From: Nitzschia sp. DOCU1
Lineage: Eukaryota; Bacillariophyta; Bacillariophyceae; Bacillariales; Bacillariaceae
DNA: 64,000 bases
Direction of reading: 5' to 3'
Assembly: GCA_951394045.1 (NCBI GenBank)
Contig: OX595990.1
Coordinates: 992,001 to 1,056,000 of the forward strand
Shown here: piece after piece, positions 61,854 to 64,000 of the stretch
Position numbering within the stretch: position 1 is the first letter of the stretch
Layout of the letters: each line of letters begins with the position of its first letter
The notes under the pieces: model-generated
The model's database searches: none
What the model saw: only the letters and a program-made list of their open reading frames with translations
What the model was told of the DNA's origin: nothing
Program-made: the position numbers and the translations under genes

Positions 61854-64000
61854 ATGTCTAGCGGTGTTACTAGGGAACCAGTGTCAGCTAAGTTGGAGGA
61901 CAAGACGTCTCGTCGCGACGAACCCCCATTTCAAAACGTCGAGATCCGCGGCGACGACAATCCGACCAATTTCTTCGATATTCTCCTCGACTCGATGACA
62001 AAAATGGACCATCACCGCGAGAAACAGGATGCATCTTTTTCCTCTATACATTCCTCAACGAGCACAGCGAGTAGTCGAAGACGGAATAGACCCTTACGAG
62101 TAAAGCGTTACACAGACGGGGGCGACGAAGTTGACACAATCGATATCCCTGAATCTGCACCTTCTTTTGAAGGTATGGGATCAACGTCGTCGTTCTCATC
62201 TTTGAATGCATCAGGACGTAGCCTGCAAAGATCTTACGAAGGGGGAGCAGTCAATCGATCTGGGAGAATAAAGCGCTACCAGCCAGCCACCATTGATTCG
62301 TCTGGGTCAGAATCGGGATCGGATGGTGACAAGGAGGATACAGTTGAGCCTCCTGCAGCACTTCACGCCATGTCAAAGAATGAGATAAATGGCACTGACG
62401 GCCATGGCGAAGTCTCACCCGATATGTCAAAATCTTTGGAAGGGGGTGGCAAACCATCGATTAAGGAAGGCAATAGAGGGACAGCTTCTTCCGGGCGATC
62501 TACCGAATTGAAACAAAGCGACGGCGACAAAAGTTCGTTGAACAATTCTAGCACGAATAAGGTACCATCGCCAAAACATACCGTCTATTTTTCTCAGACG
62601 GAGCAGACTTCCAAATCCAACGAAACCTCCGAGGAATTTTCCGCTCCACCACCTACCGATCTAATGAGGGCGAGATCGACTACCACCGAGAGGAACATGG
62701 GTCTAGCAGTATCCGTTCGAGTGGCGGAAGGCAGCGACGAGGACAGTGAGCAAGAGGAAGAGGATGTCATCACCTCAACCAAACGTGCTAGACAGAGCAT
62801 TTTGAAGCGAAGGAACAATGCAGTGGCGGCAGTAGTAGCGGGGATCCGATTGAAATCCGGGGGCGATGGTTCTTCCGACAACGCCGATCCCGCCGCACGA
62901 GCAACTCGACGTGTTCAGATGAGCACAGTCGCCGAAGGAGGACGATCTCCAGACCGGACTTTAAGCACGGAAGAGGAAGACAAAGTACGACACCAACGAA
63001 TCGAGGAACTTGAACAACGAAAACGGAAACTCGAGGCCCTGGCAAAGGCTGCTGCAGCTAAGCGGAGGGGGGATCCTGATATTTCCCTGAGTATATCGGC
63101 GAGCTCATCGAGTCTGCGGCAAAAAGCTCCGCGCACAGTCAACATTGATGTTTACACTGGAGAGGTTATTGGAGAAATGCCCAACATCAAATCTATCTTG
63201 AGACATTCTGGCATCTCAAAGGACGACGAGGAAGACGATTCTTCCTCTGGCTACTCATCAACCGAGTATGATTTGCCGGTCCCGAAAGAACAAAAGCACA
63301 AACAATTACTTTGCATGATCCTCCTCATTTTGATCGGAACTGGACTAGGAGTATATTTTGGAGTCTACTACGACAGCAACAAAAGCAACAACCAAAAGGA
63401 AATTCCCATTATATTAGCACCGAGTCCTGCTCCAAGCAGCGTTGCACCCGGAGATTCCACAGGCATGACTACAACACAGCCCTCGCCCCTGCTGCGTCGC
63501 ACGCCTCAGCCATCGCTCCTGGTTCCGTCAGCTCCGACTTTGCGTCCTGCACTTTCGCCATCTGGCACAGCGCCCCCCTCGACAACAATCGTGCCTGCTG
63601 GGACCACACTCGAGCCATCTGCGATCAACAGCGCATTCAGCTCGACTGGAACACCAACTACCGGTACGACTATTGAGGCGACATCGAATCCAGCTGGCCA
63701 GACCCTGACACCATCCATGACCCCTCTTAACAGAACCATAACTCCGACCGCGATTCTTGCTAATGTCGATCCAGCCCTTCTCGAACTTTTGGCAGAAGAA
63801 TGGCCACCATTGTTGGGATCCCTTTCCCCGGAATCTCCTCAGCTTCAAGCATTGGAATGGTTGTCATCGGACCAGGGGCTCCCTTCATACTCCACAGACC
63901 GCAAGAAGCAGCGATTCGCTCTAGCCACATTCTTCTACAGCACGGATGGACAAGGTTGGTCGAGAAATCGTTTGTGGCTGACAGATTCAAATGAGTGCCG
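61854..64000 (+). CDS. LRR membrane protein 4 (partial, runs off the window)
   Basis: Open from ATG 61854 to the window end with no stop (715 codons). The N-terminus is Ser/Arg/Asp/Glu-rich with a coiled coil (R-H-Q-R-I-E-E-L-E-Q-R-K-R-K-L-E). A membrane segment lies at about 484-505 (L-L-C-M-I-L-L-I-L-I-G-T-G-L-G-V-Y). A Pro/Thr/Ser stalk follows, then L-Q-A-L-E-W-L-S and the cap R-F-A-L-A-T-F-F-Y-S-T-D-G-Q-G-W ... L-W-L-T-D-S-N-E-C. The LRRs should follow outside the window. It is the fourth member of the cluster, in the same direction as LRR protein 3, 456 bp downstream. Confidence 0.85.
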   Translation, partial: MSSGVTREPVSAKLEDKTSRRDEPPFQNVEIRGDDNPTNFFDILLDSMTKMDHHREKQDASFSSIHSSTSTASSRRRNRPLRVKRYTDGGDEVDTIDIPESAPSFEGMGSTSSFSSLNASGRSLQRSYEGGAVNRSGRIKRYQPATIDSSGSESGSDGDKEDTVEPPAALHAMSKNEINGTDGHGEVSPDMSKSLEGGGKPSIKEGNRGTASSGRSTELKQSDGDKSSLNNSSTNKVPSPKHTVYFSQTEQTSKSNETSEEFSAPPPTDLMRARSTTTERNMGLAVSVRVAEGSDEDSEQEEEDVITSTKRARQSILKRRNNAVAAVVAGIRLKSGGDGSSDNADPAARATRRVQMSTVAEGGRSPDRTLSTEEEDKVRHQRIEELEQRKRKLEALAKAAAAKRRGDPDISLSISASSSSLRQKAPRTVNIDVYTGEVIGEMPNIKSILRHSGISKDDEEDDSSSGYSSTEYDLPVPKEQKHKQLLCMILLILIGTGLGVYFGVYYDSNKSNNQKEIPIILAPSPAPSSVAPGDSTGMTTTQPSPLLRRTPQPSLLVPSAPTLRPALSPSGTAPPSTTIVPAGTTLEPSAINSAFSSTGTPTTGTTIEATSNPAGQTLTPSMTPLNRTITPTAILANVDPALLELLAEEWPPLLGSLSPESPQLQALEWLSSDQGLPSYSTDRKKQRFALATFFYSTDGQGWSRNRLWLTDSNEC

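Overview
The window looks like nuclear DNA of a pennate diatom, possibly Seminavis-like; the species is inference. The reasons are the short GT-AG introns (64-98 nt in every model built here), plastid-type leader peptides beside mitochondrial and secretory genes, and several membrane proteins of a diatom-type LRR family (acidic N-terminus, one membrane segment, Pro/Thr stalk, a W-L-S/T-D-x-x-E-C-x-W-Y cap, LRRs and a Cys-rich tail).

Layout. 0.3-6.4 kb: a 17-repeat LNR membrane protein, a broken 3'(2'),5'-bisphosphate nucleotidase gene and an ASNSD1-like amidotransferase. 6.5-13.9 kb: two tandem three-exon fasciclin genes, a 6-phosphofructokinase and a divergent sulfotransferase. 13.7-16.9 kb and 22.2-22.9 kb: a duplication zone with three copies of a small PKD-like secreted protein and reciprocally truncated copies of the sulfotransferase and of a plastid-lumen-like protein. 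17.5-28.1 kb: a TPR/prolyl 4-hydroxylase, small hypothetical genes, NDUFA5, an F-box/beta-helix protein and an acidic hypothetical protein. 29.5-36.8 kb: two adjacent decayed mobile elements. The first has short terminal inverted repeats, direct arrays of a palindromic unit and a captured neuroguidin (LCP5) fragment. The second pairs an intact RusA-like Holliday-junction resolvase, tail to tail, with a Crypton-type tyrosine recombinase carrying a GCR1_C-like DNA-binding domain. 38.5-45.2 kb: ordinary housekeeping genes (CCT theta, an ATP-grasp protein, an SGNH-hydrolase-like membrane protein, a mitochondrial/peroxisomal carrier). 45.5-64 kb: a cluster of four LRR membrane proteins, the last running off the window.

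The best candidate for something little described is the RusA + YR/GCR1_C element at about 32.9-36.8 kb. Other notable signals are the palindrome TACCGGTA (13 copies found by eye in 64 kb, five of them within 1 kb), the reciprocal truncation at 13.7-16.9 kb, and reading frames broken by stops one C-to-T change away from CGA or CAA.

All exon models, homology calls and counts were made by reading the sequence; no search or alignment was run.
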